DNA of 64,000 nt from Mesorhabditis belari (lineage: Eukaryota > Nematoda > Chromadorea > Rhabditida > Rhabditidae). The stretch is from NCBI GenBank assembly GCA_958450365.1, contig CAUEEP010000729.1, positions 1,452,501-1,516,500 of the forward strand, given 5' to 3'. The position numbers and the translations under genes are program-made. Positions 53,466 through 62,780 of this stretch are shown here, piece by piece. Each line of letters opens with the position of its first letter. Positions within the stretch are counted from its first letter, which is position 1. Under the pieces are notes generated by a model, which saw nothing but the letters and a program-made list of their open reading frames with translations, did not search any database and was not told where the DNA came from.

Positions 53466-53692
53466 AGGGCCATAGAGCTCATAGCTAGAGCTCATAGCTA
53501 GAGCTCATAGCTAGAGCTCATAGCTAGAGCTCATAGCTAGAGCTCATAGCTAGAGCTCATAGCTAGAGCTCATAGCTAGAGCTCATAGCTAGAGCTCATA
53601 GCTAGAGCTCATAGCTAGAGCTCATAGCTAGAGCTCATAGCTAGAGCTCATAGCTAGAGCTCATAGCTAGAGCTCATAGCTAGAGCTCAATT
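53466..53692. repeat. AGAGCTCATAGCT minisatellite
   Basis: About 17 nearly perfect copies of the 13-bp unit AGAGCTCATAGCT, beginning exactly where mariner D is truncated. Its uniformity suggests recent expansion. Confidence 0.9.
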
Positions 53693-53827
53693 AAACGCTA
53701 GTTTTCATTCGAATAGAGCTTATTTTGACTAAGTTTTGTGATTTCCCATTGATTTTGATTAAATAGTATCAAATTTAAACTAATTAAATGTTAAACTGAC
53801 AGTTGATTACGGCTTTTTCTCTAAATA

Positions 53828-54369
53828 TTGGGTTGGTGAATTGAAAACTGCTGGACTTTGAACTAAAACCATCGGTTCCTTCCAAATAATCTCCATTATT
53901 ATTGACGACTTCTGCTCATTTTACAGGGAATTTGCGAATTCCTCTTTCGTAGTAGGATTTTGGTTTGTGTGTGAGACAAGTGTGAGACTCAAAAATGGAG
54001 GGCCGGAGATCTCCAATGTCCCAGTTTGAGCATTTGAGCACTTTCCTCAAAAGAAACCCATTTTGGTGTCAATAGAAAAGTTGTAGAGAATCAAAAATTA
54101 GGCTTATAGCCAAATTTCCAAAAAGATACACTTAGTAGTTTCGCTTAAAATGCAGGTTTTGTTGCAAGTCTTGTTGCAAGTTTTGTGAAAATTCGTAAAT
54201 TTGGCATTTCTTGAAAACCAGTTTTTGAATCGCTCTGAAAATTTGGATATAAGCTTGATTTTTGATTCTCTACAACTTTTCCATTGACACCAAAATGGGT
54301 TTCTTTTGAAGAAAGTGCTCAAAAAGGGACATATGACAATAGCCGGCAATTTTCAATTCACCAACCCAG
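53828..54369. mobile_element. family D MITE
   Basis: TA-flanked ~542-bp copy with the same ends and internal hairpin as 402-916, plus a CTTGTTGCAAGT duplication near 54160. Confidence 0.85.
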
Positions 54370-54476
54370 TAGATATGAGAAAATTTCAATCCAAATCCAA
54401 TTCCACCTTCGTTTTCTCAGCCGTCTTTTGACTAGTTATTCTGAAATTTTGTTTACAAAATAGATTAGCAAATTAT

Positions 54477-55378
54477 AAAATGCAAATTATAAAATACTAA
54501 TTATTGGGTTGGTGGAAAAGTCCTTTCGGATTTTTTGGGAGAGTACCTTAAATTTGTCCAATTTTCACGTTTTATAGCTCATCCTAAAGCTGAATTCAAG
54601 ACGGATCGATTGGTAAAAACAGTTTTGAGATATCTCTTTTCTAAAAGTTTTGACAGCTATTTTAGTAAAGGGCGGCAGAGCCAAAAAATGGCTGTTTTCA
54701 CGTTTCGTTGGTTTTCCGTGCAGAAACCTAGGCTAAAAACATGTGTTTCGTGATCAGCGTCAAAAATAACCCCTAGACACAAATTTTCAGAATCTTAGCA
54801 AAAAATTTTTGAAAAATATTGTCACCGGTGGAAGTCGAACCAGCGACCCTCAGATCAATAGCCTTTCCGCCGCTTCTCGCGATTTTCCTTCGTTTTTCCC
54901 CTTTTTTTTGTTGTACCTAAATTTAAAAATTTAATTTTTTAAATTTTGGGTACAACAAAAAAAGGGGAAAAACGAAGGAAAATCGCGAGAAGGCTATTGA
55001 TCTGAGGGTCGCTGGTTCGACTTCCACCGGTGGCAATATTTTTCAAAAATTTTTTGCTAAGATTCTGAAAATTTGTGTCTAGGGGTTATTTTTGACGCTG
55101 ATCACGAAACACATGTTTTTAGCCTAGGTTTCTGCACGGAAAACCAACGAAACGTGAAAACAGCCATTTTTTGGCTCTGCCGCCCTTTACTAAAATAGCT
55201 GTCAAAACTTTTAGAAAAGAGATATCTCAAAACTGTTTTTACCAATCGATCCGTCTTGAATTCAGCTTTAGGATGAGCTATAAAACGTGAAAATTGGACA
55301 AATTTAAGGTACTCTCCCAAAAAATCCGAAAGGACTTTTCCACCAACCCAATAATTAGTATTTTATAATTTGCATTTT
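54477..55378. mobile_element. near-perfect 0.9-kb palindrome (foldback mariner-like)
   Basis: Two ~440-bp arms centred near 54930. They are so alike that the same 72-codon frame appears on both strands (54535-54753 plus, 55102-55320 minus). Mariner-style ends (TTGGGTTGGTGGAAAAGTCC) begin at 54505 and 55351, but identity extends ~26 bp outward into AAATGCAAATTATAAAATAC. The arms contain a tRNA-like T-arm (GGTTCGACTTCCACCGG). The main asymmetry is a ~10-bp insertion in the left arm near 54870. The loop is a short A+T-rich segment. No protein function is suggested. Confidence 0.88.
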
Positions 55379-55613
55379 TTTCAGATTCAGATTCGAATTT
55401 TGTTATAACTAGTACGTACTGTACTTTTTATTACAATATAGTACTCTTTGCAAGCTTGATCTGTTTTAGAGTAATCAATTTGGATATAAGCTTGTCTCTA
55501 CTCTGCTATAATACTAGCCTGAAAAAGCATTTAGCAAGATCTTTTAGTTCAATTTTATAATATTTTGTAATACGTAAGCAGCATTTAAGCAGTAATGTAA
55601 GCATTTAAGTATT
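55379..55613. other. short spacer
   Basis: A+T-rich; GTAAGCATTTAAGC repeats at 55573-55610. No gene seen. Confidence 0.4.
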
Positions 55614-55883
55614 TACCAGAAATACTATAATAGTGTCCCGCCCCCATAATGACGGTGCAGAGTGTTGCGTAGTCTAGCTTTGAAAGCGTTTTTCTTGACA
55701 CTGGTTCAAGCTACAAGGGGCGCTTAGGTATCAAAAAATAGCTGGAATTCAGGGCTATTTTTTGATACCAAAACCGTATTTTTTGAAAGTACGGGTGTTT
55801 TGAAAAAAATGAAATACTAAAAAACCATTGCGACTACGCGACTGTACGAGGGCGGATGGGGTACTGTTAGAGTATTTACGGTA
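55614..55883. mobile_element. family G MITE
   Basis: Second copy of the element at 46335-46614, with the same internal TATCAAAAAATAGC hairpin and GTGTTGCGTAGTCTAGC. The right end, AGTATTTACGGTA, is immediately followed by an inverted TACCGTAAATACT. Confidence 0.8.
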
Positions 55884-56124
55884 ATTTTTACCGTAAATAC
55901 TCAAGTATATAGTAGTAGTATTTAAGAAAAGAAAGTAAACAAATAAAAATTGAATTTCGAGTTAGAAATCTTATTGTTATTTTTGAAGAAAATTGTTCAA
56001 ACTGTTCAAAATGACCTTCATCAAAAAAATCTTGAGAATTTTTTCTTTTTCAAAAGGACAGTGGGCAAGATTTTCAAGTAATTACATGAGATTTGAGTCT
56101 CGCAAAAGAAAGATATTCTTTAAG

Positions 56125-56365
56125 AAGTTACTTCTTTCTTTCTCTTCTTCCTTCTCTTCCTTCTCTTCTTTCTCTCTTTCCTTTCTTCTTTCTCTTCTTT
56201 CTTTCTTCCTTCTCTTCTTCCTTCTCTTCTTTCTTCTTGTTTCTTCTTGTTTCTTCTTGTTTCTTCTTGTTTCTTCTTCTTTCTTCTTCTTTCTTCTTCT
56301 TTCTCTTCTTCCTTCTCTTCTTTCTTCTTCTTTCTCTTCTTCCTTCTCTTCTTTCTCATCTTTCT
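56125..56365. repeat. polypyrimidine tract, (TTCTTCTTTC)n
   Basis: ~240 bp almost entirely of C and T on the plus strand (TTCTTCCTTCTCTTC units). Gives Ser/Phe-rich plus frames and Lys/Glu/Arg-rich minus frames, all artefacts. A second block is at 56600-56697. Confidence 0.85.
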
Positions 56366-56848
56366 CTATTGCACAATTGTTTTGTTCAAAAGAACAATAT
56401 AACAAAAAAGAACAAGCTATGTATCGTAGCTATAGAAAAATTCCTTCAGATTCGGAATCAGCACAATTTTCCGCATCTAAAAAGGTACTCCCAGAAAAAT
56501 CCGATAGAAAACGCTTTTTTTGCCTTATTTCGCGCCGATGTGAAACTCATTTTCTGTATTTTTTTCTTTAAAAATCTATTTCTTTAAAAAGATAACAGTA
56601 TCTTTTTCTTCCTTCTCTTCTTTCTTTCTTCTTCCTTCTCTTCTTTCTTTCTTCTTCCTTCTCTTCTTTCTTTCTTCTTCCTTCTCTTCTTTCTTTTCGA
56701 TCTTGTCAACAAAAATTTCAAAACATTCTTGCAACAGTTTTGCTTTGTTTTGCTTTTTTTTTCCAACAACATTAACGTGTTTCTACCTTTCTTGATGTCT
56801 ACCTCTCTCAGTTTTCTTTGTGCTTTTGAATTTTAAATAATTTTAGGA

Positions 56849-56929
56849 ATGCGTGAGCCTGTAGCTGCTGTACGTCGAAAAAATAAAACCGAATTGCCTC
56901 AAGAGATCCCGCGAAGTCCACTCAATGAG
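56849..56929 (+). CDS. possible first coding exon, unidentified gene
   Basis: ATG two bases after an acceptor (AATTTTAG|GA), 27 codons, then a donor (GAG|GTTAGT), phase 0. Translation begins MREPVAAVRRKNKTELPQEI and ends PRSPLNE: a basic, Pro-rich start. An acceptor right at the ATG is typical of trans-spliced nematode genes. The pattern (basic stretch, then IP...LNE) faintly resembles the N-terminus of diphthamide synthase Dph1, but the diagnostic following exon was not found before the window ends, so I assign no function. Confidence 0.4.
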
Positions 56930-57276
56930 GTTAGTGGTTTGACTTTGTTGAAACTCTATGCTAAACTTGAATTGGATACAATTCTTGTTCTCGGATTTCT
57001 TCGCTTCAAACAATTAATAAGCTTATGACTAACTTTTAGAGCAAAAACGTTTTCTAAAACGTTCGCTTTAAGCAAACTATCATAATCCGGCTTTTTGGCT
57101 TTTCCCTAGCAAATCTAATGCCAATTTTCAATCGATTTTAAGTAATTATTAATTTAGACATTGCCAGTGCGTAAATCTAGATTGTCTAATTGTCTAATTT
57201 AGACATTACATTACCATTGCCTTGTACTTTTTCAGGTTAGTTTCTTAGTTAATAAAGAAGTGAAAGAATTGGGAAG
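56930..57276. other. probable intron or spacer
   Basis: A+T-rich with AATTGTCTAATTTAGACATT palindromic words at 57150-57210. No exon recognised. Confidence 0.35.
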
Positions 57277-57353
57277 TAGATTTGAAGGGATTGAACTCTC
57301 GATCTTACTCTAAGATTTCTGAGTAATTTCTCTAACCATTAAGCTATTCAGTA
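57277..57353 (-). pseudogene. tRNA-like sequence
   Basis: Minus-strand A box TAGCTTAATGGTTAGAG, a strong TTACTC/GAGTAA anticodon-arm-like hairpin with a 10-nt loop, and B box GAGTTCAATCC. The acceptor does not pair. Confidence 0.45.
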
Positions 57354-57369
57354 CCTTCAAGAGAAAGAA

Positions 57370-57482
57370 GGAAAGGCAAAGAGGAAGAAGAAAGAAAGAA
57401 AGAAAGAAGGAAAGAAAGAAAGAAGGAAAGACAAAGAGGAAGAAGAAAGAAAGAAAGAAAGCAAGCAAGCAAGCAAGATAGA
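57370..57482. repeat. (GAAA/GAAG)n purine tract
   Basis: AGAAAGAAAGAAGGAAAG repeats with a GGAAAGACAAAGAGGAAG duplication. Confidence 0.85.
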
Positions 57483-57931
57483 AAGATCAAAATCTTCCTC
57501 TCTTTATCTCTATTCGATGAAACTGGAGTTTATTTTGCCTCAAAGTGTTCGAGTCAGCTGGAATTCGCTTCTCCTTTCATTTCTCTTTCCCGTTCCTCTT
57601 TTTTTGAACCAAATGGTGTCAAAATAGCTAACAGCTGTAAGAAATTTGAAAGAAAATAGAAAAGGGAAAAGAATGGATCATTTGTGATTCATTTTCTCGC
57701 TTTTTTTTAAACGCCCACAAGGCGGCTAGGTTTTAGGATTTTTACTAGAGATTCTTAAATAGTTTTTTCAACTAATCACCAATTTTCGAAACTAGATCTA
57801 TCTACAAAACGTCTCCGTTTTTTATTATTTTCCTAGGAGGCCTAGTTTTCGAGAAAAACGTTTCCAAAGTTTTGGCAATTTTTCTAAACCGGGACCTATA
57901 AGAAGGTGCCACGCCCTCATCGACAAAAGGC
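57483..57931. other. no gene recognised
   Basis: Spacer; nothing recognisable except T-rich runs. Confidence 0.4.
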
Positions 57932-58015
57932 AGCGATGGTCCAGGGGATAGTGTGCTGGATTCTAAAACCTGTCCCGGCATTCTTCCTCGCGGGTTCGAT
58001 TCCGCTTACTGCTAA
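57932..58015 (+). pseudogene. tRNA-like sequence with extended variable region
   Basis: A box TGGTCCAGGGGATAGTG and B box GGGTTCGATTCCGC, with a longer than usual middle. The acceptor ends AGCGATG/TACTGCT pair only partly. Confidence 0.45.
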
Positions 58016-58194
58016 ATTTTTTTCTTATAAATATAAGGATTTTTGATGATGTTTGATGTTTTTAAAGATGTTTCTCTGATCAAAAATCGGTTGTAAATTG
58101 AAATCATTCCCTATTTAGATAAACTAATATATTTGTAGACTAGAGATTCATTTATTTGTCTTTGTAACCTGTCTGCTGTTCTTTTTCTGGAAGA

Positions 58195-58312
58195 AGTTCA
58201 TGTACTTATAGAAAGTACATGTACTTATAGAAAGTACATGTACTTATAGAAAGAAAGTACATGTACTTTCTATAAGTTTCCATAAGTACATGTACTTTCT
58301 ATAAATCTATAA
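58195..58312. repeat. palindromic AAAGTACATGTACTT repeats
   Basis: Three direct then two inverted copies of GTACTTATAGAAAGTACAT, forming a strong hairpin. Confidence 0.8.
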
Positions 58313-58607
58313 ACGCATCCCTTCTTTTGCACTAAGTTTTCCACTTTTCTTGCAACATTTACTTGATCTTCACCGAAAAATGAAGATTTTAGTGCACGAA
58401 AAGGAGAGAATTTTAGGTATAAAAGTGTAGGTTAACTTTAAAATATAAATTAGTGGAAAGAAATGGATTTCTTAGGAAAATTGAAGATATCAATAGGCCA
58501 GAAAGGGTGGGTTTAGAAGGTGATAAAGCTTATCGGACTCTTTTTTCTCAAAGCTTAAAAACATTATTTCTATTAGTGAGTTTTTGGTAAAAAAGGAGAA
58601 TGTTTGA

Positions 58608-58682
58608 GCGGAGGCGGGTTCGAATTCTTGACCTCGCACTCGGTGCAAGCGAGCTAACCATTCGGCCATTGGGAGCTCGTTA
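58608..58682 (-). pseudogene. tRNA-like sequence
   Basis: Minus-strand A box TGGCCGAATGGTTAGC and a 5-bp anticodon-like stem CTCGC/GCGAG with an 11-nt loop, but a degenerate B box (AATTCGAACCC) and no acceptor pairing. Confidence 0.45.
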
Positions 58683-58787
58683 GGTCTCTGATATTTCGAA
58701 ACTATATTGCTCATTAGATTACTCATTAGACCGTCGTCCTTTCTTGAAGATTTCAGACAACGATCTATAATACTAACAATTTCCCGG

Positions 58788-58857
58788 CAATGACCGAGTG
58801 ATTAGCCCGCTCGCAGCTAGTGCGGAGAGGTCAAGGGCTCGAGTCCGCGTCCGGTTA
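58788..58857 (+). pseudogene. tRNA-like sequence
   Basis: A box TGACCGAGTGATTAGC, CCGC/GCGG hairpin with an 11-nt loop, B box GGCTCGAGTCC, terminal CCGG/CCGG pairing. The T-stem is mostly unpaired. Confidence 0.45.
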
Positions 58858-59408
58858 AACGTTTTGTAAGACATATCTGGCTCATAGCTGAATTTATAGA
58901 TAAGATTTGAAAATTTAACGGACAGACAAAATTTAACGGACGGACATGTCGTGATAAAACGGACAGACTGACATGTCGAAATTAGATATAGATTAGATTT
59001 AAAGTCAAATTCAACCTGTCCAACACTCTGGAAGTAATCAGATCGATTTCAGGTTGTTTTTAAGATGATCTTTATTAAATTTGGTTATAAAAAAGTAGAA
59101 TTTGTTTTGTACACCCGTTCAACCTGTACGCTATGGGCGAAACACTATTTCAATGGGTTTAAGGGGTAAAACGTGACAACAAACAATCTCTTTTTCATTT
59201 TTCTCCTTTTTCTCTTCAACCTTTTGTTATCGTTTTCCCATTCTTTGCTTGAGAAAAGGGGTGTATTTGAGAAAAAAAAGGACGTGTGAAATTCGACCCC
59301 AAATACACTAGACAAAAAGCGCAAAAAAAGAAAGCTATAGGTTAAAGGAAATCGTTAGATTTTTGCGTTTATATGTTTTTATCTTGTATTTTGTGTATTA
59401 GATGTTTA
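58858..59408. other. no gene recognised
   Basis: A+T-rich spacer with AACGGACAGAC/ACATGTCG repeats at 58915-58980. Confidence 0.4.
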
Positions 59409-59409
59409 T

Positions 59410-60115
59410 TATTATATATGTAGCCGTTTACGTAGCTGTAGCCGTTTCCGAAATTCAGCTGCTAACGAATCATTCGTTAAAGGCTAGCCGATTACGTATC
59501 ATTCGGTAGCGGCTGAATTTCGTAAACTAGTAAGCTAACGTAAGCTAACGCATGATTCGTTAGCGGCTAGTCGATTGATTCGCTTAGGCTTAGACTCAGG
59601 CTTAGGCTTAGACTTAGGCTTAGGCTTAGGAAAAAAAACGCCTAAGCCTAAGCCAAGCCTAAGCCAAGCCTAAGCCTAAACCTAAGCCGAAGCCTAAGCC
59701 AAGCCTAAGCCAAGCCTAAGCCTAAACCTAAGCCGAAGCCTAAGCCAAGCCTAAGCCAAGCCTAAGCCAAGCCTAAGCCAAGCCTAAGCCTAAACCTAAG
59801 CCTAAAGCATGGCCAAGCGGATGTCCCTTAGCTCCGAGAACTGGCTGAGATCCAGAAAATGGGGGTTTAGCCCAAACCCAAATAGACTTAGTGCTAGGCG
59901 CTAGCCGCTAGCCTTCGCACTAAGTCCAAGCCTAAGCCAAGCCTAAGCCTAAGCCAAGCCTAAGCCTAAGCCTAAGCCTAAGCCTAAGCCTAAGCCCAAG
60001 CCTAAGCCTAAGCCTAAGCCTAAGCCTAAGCCTAAGCCTAAGCCTAAGCGAATCAATCGGCTAGCCGCTAACGAATCATTCGTTTTTCGAATTTCGTAAA
60101 CAGCTACGACATATA
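59410..60115. mobile_element. family H foldback element containing telomere-like arrays
   Basis: Ends ATATATGTAGCCGTTTACG and the inverted CGTAAACAGCTACGACATAT flank nested inverted blocks (AACGAATCATTCGTT, GGCTAGCCG, CGATTGATTCGCTTAGG / CCTAAGCGAATCAATCG). Between them lie telomere-like arrays in opposite orientations: TTAGGC type at 59583-59630 and GCCTAA type at 59641-59800 and 59928-60052, with AAGCCAAGCCT variants. A unique ~125-bp segment (59801-59927) splits the second array. Confidence 0.8.
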
Positions 60116-61175
60116 TAATATGTAGATTAAAGTATATTAAATGAATATTTTACTATTTTGTCAAAGCTCATAGTCAAATCTAATTCAAATTTGGCTAATT
60201 TCAAACGGGATTCGTTTACTTTGTACTTGGTGCTTTGTGCTTTGTACTTGGTGCCTTGTGCTTTGTACTTTGTGCACTAATCGTGCAAACACATCCCTTC
60301 TATCACACTAAAACTCCATTTTTCTTGCGGAACTCAATCTTTGTTTCAAGAAAATCATGCAAATGTACTTGTGGATCGAGAGCAACTTTGCTTTCCTCTT
60401 TAGCTAATTTATTTCTCCATTTTTTTTTCCTTTTACTTGTATATATCATAATTTTAACATTGTAAATGTTATAAGCTTTTAACTTGTAACAATTCTTTTA
60501 AAATTCATAATTCAGAGCATAAAACATCATAATAATCTCTTCTTAAATTAGTAATTAAACAAAACTCGACGTCATCCGGGAATTAATTTGCTCATATCTT
60601 TCTTTAAAGTCAATATTTTCTCAAAAAGTTTTCAGATAAATAATCCTCAAACATTTCTCATCATTTTGAGCCCGAATTTACTCAAATCGATTCACTGTGA
60701 ACGTTTTTAGACAAGCTGAAAGGGAAATAACTTGAAAAAAGAGTCGAAAAAACCTTTGAATCTGTTAAAAACTCGATATTTTAATCGTTTTAATGTCCTA
60801 CTTAAACATCTGAACACTTAAAATATCTCTAATCCATTGTTTGATCAAATCTTTTTCATTCTTTCTTTAGATTTCGTCACTTTTTAGAAAACTTTTCCTT
60901 GTTGTACTCCGAATTTCGAATATTTGACAGCTCACTGCAGAAAATCTGGCTCACCTTTTCACGAAAGAAAACTAAATTGGGCAAAAAGTCTTTATGAAAG
61001 TCAGTCATCCAAGAAAAACAGCACTTTAAAGCTTTAAGAATTGATATGAAAAGAAAAGAAGATCGGGTAGAAAGTGTAGAAAATTTGTAAAGTATCATAG
61101 ATTTCAAAAGTAGGATTCAAGAACTGAAAAGCTCTAGAATCTGACTTCTAACAATTGTTGAATAAAAAACGTTTA
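60116..61175. other. no gene recognised
   Basis: A+T-rich spacer. TTTGTACTTGGTGC repeats at 60220-60275 and one dispersed-motif copy at 60282-60314. Short frames on either strand have no family features. Confidence 0.4.
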
Positions 61176-61179
61176 CCAG

Positions 61180-61452
61180 GTCTAGACTTTAGAAGATCTA
61201 GATTTTAGAAGATCTAGATTTCAGAAGATCTAGATTTTAGAAGATCTAGATTTTAGAAGATCTAGATTTTAGAAGATCTAGACTTCAGAAGATCTAGATT
61301 TCAGAAGATCTAGACTTCAGAAGATCTAGATTTTAGAAGATCTAGATTTTAGAAGATCTAGACTTCAGAAGATCTAGATTTCAGAAGATCTAGACTTCAG
61401 AAGATCTAGACTTCAGAAGATCTAGACTTCAGAAGATCTAGACTTCAGAAGT
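61180..61452. repeat. AGAAGATCTAGATTTT minisatellite
   Basis: About 17 copies of a 16-bp unit AGAAGATCTAGATTTT/ACTTC. The core AGATCT/TCTAGA is palindromic. Confidence 0.9.
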
Positions 61453-62025
61453 AATCCATAAAAACAACTATTTCCAAGAATTTCTCTCTCTTTTAAAGAT
61501 CTTTTCAAAATACTTATTAGCTCTTAAATTATCTTTAATTATCATATCATTATCATGTAATCCCTTTGATCTAACTATTGTCTAACTATTGATTTAGCTG
61601 TGTTTTATCTCATTCTTCGATCTCATTCTTCGATCTCATTCTTCGATCTCATTCTTCTCCATTTCCTCTTTACTACAACAAAATAGGGCACAGAGAATTT
61701 TGATGTGAGTAGGAGGTATTGAGATGGAAATTCCCCCCTTTTTTCTCTCCTTTTCCATTGTCGATTTTTCTCTTCTTTTCATCCACTTCACTTCCACGGA
61801 TCTCAACTTCAATCCTTCAGCCGTTTTTTCTTTTATATAGTCTAACCGCTAGTTGGAGCTGGTTTTCAGCGAACTCCCAACATTTGAACCTTTGAATTTC
61901 TACTTTATTAGAAACGTCACCCTTTCTGGTGAACGAGATTTTGCCTTCAACCTTGCCTTTAATCTTTTGATTCGTTTATAATCTGTTTTCATGTGTTTCC
62001 TAATTATCTACTATATAAAAGAGCT
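61453..62025. other. no gene recognised
   Basis: Spacer with CTCATTCTTCGAT repeats at 61609-61655; otherwise unremarkable. Confidence 0.4.
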
Positions 62026-62097
62026 GTGTCTGTCTGTCTGTTGGTCTAGCTGTTTGTTTGTTTGTCTGTTTGTTTGTCTGTCTGTTTGTTTGTCTAA
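62026..62097. repeat. (TGTC/TGTT)n microsatellite
   Basis: TGTCTGTCTGTT-type tetranucleotide run preceded by CTACTATATAAAAGAGC. Confidence 0.85.
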
Positions 62098-62780
62098 ATT
62101 AAGTTATCTATCGTTGGAAAGTCTTAATTTTCCTCGTTACAATGAAAGTTATGAATAATATTATCTCTAAACAATTTCTGAGCCTTCAATTTCACATTTC
62201 AAAGTTCTTTTAAAGTTTAAAAGCTCTTTTGAAGCCTAAAAGCTCTTTTGAAGTTTAAAAGTTGAATTTTCTGTAAATCTTTTGCTTTTTGATGAATAGT
62301 TAAACTCTTTTTCAATAAAAAATCAAGAATTTTCATTTTTGAAGACCTTGACACTCGCTAGAAATATTGTTGAGAGGGAATGCCTTTAAATTCCCTCTCA
62401 ATTTGTGCCTTTAAATGCTTCCAATGCTTCCAATGCTAATGCTTTCAAATGATTGGATGATAATTGCCACATTTCACTTTTTTCTGTATCTTTTAACCCT
62501 AAACGAGACGATTTTCTAAAAGAGACGAAAAAAAAAGAGCGACTAGCGACTAGTGAAAGTTCTTGATAGAGAAAAATGAAGACATTTATCACATTAGCAA
62601 TCGTTTTTTTTCCTTTTCCTTGACAATCATATGAGAAATCGTTTAGGTTTTTTTGAAAATTGGAAGGTTTTGTGAAGTTTTTACTTGTTTTTACTTGTTT
62701 TGATGAATTCTTTATGATTTTTTTAAGATTATCTACTATTTTTTCTGTAATTGAAGCTTTCTAGTGCATTGAATCTCGTT
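62098..62780. other. no gene recognised
   Basis: A+T-rich spacer; AAGTTTAAAAGCTCTTTTG repeats at 62210-62260, ATTCCCTCTCAA inverted pair at 62370-62402. Half of a dispersed-motif copy is at 62758-62775. Confidence 0.4.

Noticed and set aside
55993..56571. 192-codon Ser/Phe-rich frame that looks like a membrane protein
   Set aside because: Composition is dictated by the polypyrimidine tract; the flanking residues have no family signature.
61998..62097. Helitron 5' end (CTACTATATAAAAGAGCTGTG then TGTC repeats)
   Set aside because: Resembles sequence seen at some Helitron starts, but there is no 3' hairpin-CTRR end or Rep/helicase coding, so unsupported.
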